Both the position numbers and the translations under genes were made by a program. The notes beneath the pieces were generated by a model, which made no database searches, was not told the origin of the DNA, and was given only the letters and a program-made list of their open reading frames with translations. DNA of 64,000 bases, from NCBI GenBank assembly GCA_937928405.1, contig CALFWZ010000055.1, positions 18,348-82,347 of the forward strand, given 5' to 3'. Shown one piece after another: positions 63,893-64,000 of this stretch (positions are counted from its first letter, which is position 1; each line of letters opens with the position of its first letter). The stretch comes from an uncultured Saprospiraceae bacterium. Lineage in GTDB: Bacteria; Bacteroidota; Bacteroidia; Chitinophagales; Saprospiraceae.

Positions 63893-63900
63893 CAAAAGTA
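63893..63900 (-). promoter_or_regulatory. -7 promoter box of the tRNA array
   Basis: On the minus strand this reads TACTTTTG, a perfect TAnnTTTG box, 43 bp upstream of the first tRNA. It suggests that the array, including the interrupted genes, is transcribed. Confidence 0.5.
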
Positions 63901-63932
63901 TAAGCGCAAATGAAGAGCACTAATTTCAGGAT

Positions 63933-63985
63933 AAATCCTTGAGGCGTAACTGCATGTACTTTGCGAGGAAAGTAATTAAGGATTT
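63933..63985. other. Nested inverted repeat near the right edge
   Basis: AAATCCTT (63933-63940) pairs with AAGGATTT (63978-63985), and inside it ACTTT (63958-63962) pairs with AAAGT (63969-63973). No gene is recognised in 63851-64000. It may be a structured RNA leader or part of a feature that continues outside. Confidence 0.35.
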
Positions 63986-64000
63986 CAGAGAAAGAAGTTT

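Overview
This window is a chromosomal stretch of a Bacteroidota bacterium, most probably a marine or aquatic Saprospiria-type organism (inference). The signs are secreted proteins with type IX secretion (T9SS) C-terminal sorting tails, a FecI/FecR/TonB-receptor set, BamA-like outer membrane proteins, AT-rich DNA, -7 promoter boxes of the TAnnTTTG type and weak or absent Shine-Dalgarno sequences. Most of it is ordinary core and accessory genome. No phage, IS element, rRNA or CRISPR array was seen.

Layout. 1-1.85 kb: a 7-TM protein, a HisKA_3 histidine kinase and a NarL-type response regulator (cut by the window edge) on the minus strand. 1.95-4.35 kb: a very AT-rich patch of three unrecognised genes. 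4.4-11.7 kb: methylmalonyl-CoA mutase, M16 peptidase, truncated haemoglobin, a BamA/TamA-like protein and HemW. 11.8-13.9 kb: an unknown protein and a DUF234-type ATPase preceded by paired palindromic repeats. 13.9-18.4 kb: patatin, a membrane protein, an M1 peptidase and a small haem-type membrane protein. 18.5-22.4 kb: a BioD/Pta-N-like P-loop protein and a GH74-like T9SS protein. 22.5-28.8 kb: FecI sigma, FecR, TonB receptor, secreted DUF2237 protein and amidohydrolase. 28.9-32.4 kb: a discoidin/FN3/deacetylase-like protein and a small T9SS protein. 32.6-37.9 kb: ferredoxin reductase, ECF sigma with probable anti-sigma, AlkB alkane hydroxylase and a GT2 enzyme. 38-47.9 kb: T9SS adhesin-like protein, LysE exporter, FTCD, cytochrome c, MORN-repeat protein and unknowns. 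48-54.3 kb: a GT-C glycosyltransferase, a zeta-toxin module inserted at its 3' end, and a 1254-aa lipoprotein with a degenerate phosphoesterase domain and an outer membrane barrel. 54.4-62.1 kb: coiled-coil protein, NUDIX, sugar dehydrogenase, then an AAA/STAND-like ATPase + MscS-like + Na+/H+ antiporter operon. 62.2-64 kb: a kelch T9SS protein and a three-tRNA array on the minus strand.

The most unusual things are these. (1) Two neighbouring tRNA genes (Lys-like, Trp-like) each carry a 30-31 bp palindromic element exactly between T-loop positions 56 and 57, and a relative of the element lies between genes at 56.1 kb. (2) A ~140 bp palindromic repeat sits directly behind the stop codons of two unrelated genes, with compensatory base changes in its stem. 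(3) A toxin module sits between the end of a glycosyltransferase gene and a second copy of that end. (4) One protein fuses an apparently inactive metallophosphoesterase to a BamA-type barrel. (5) An ATPase/mechanosensitive channel/antiporter operon could be a membrane stress or defence system.
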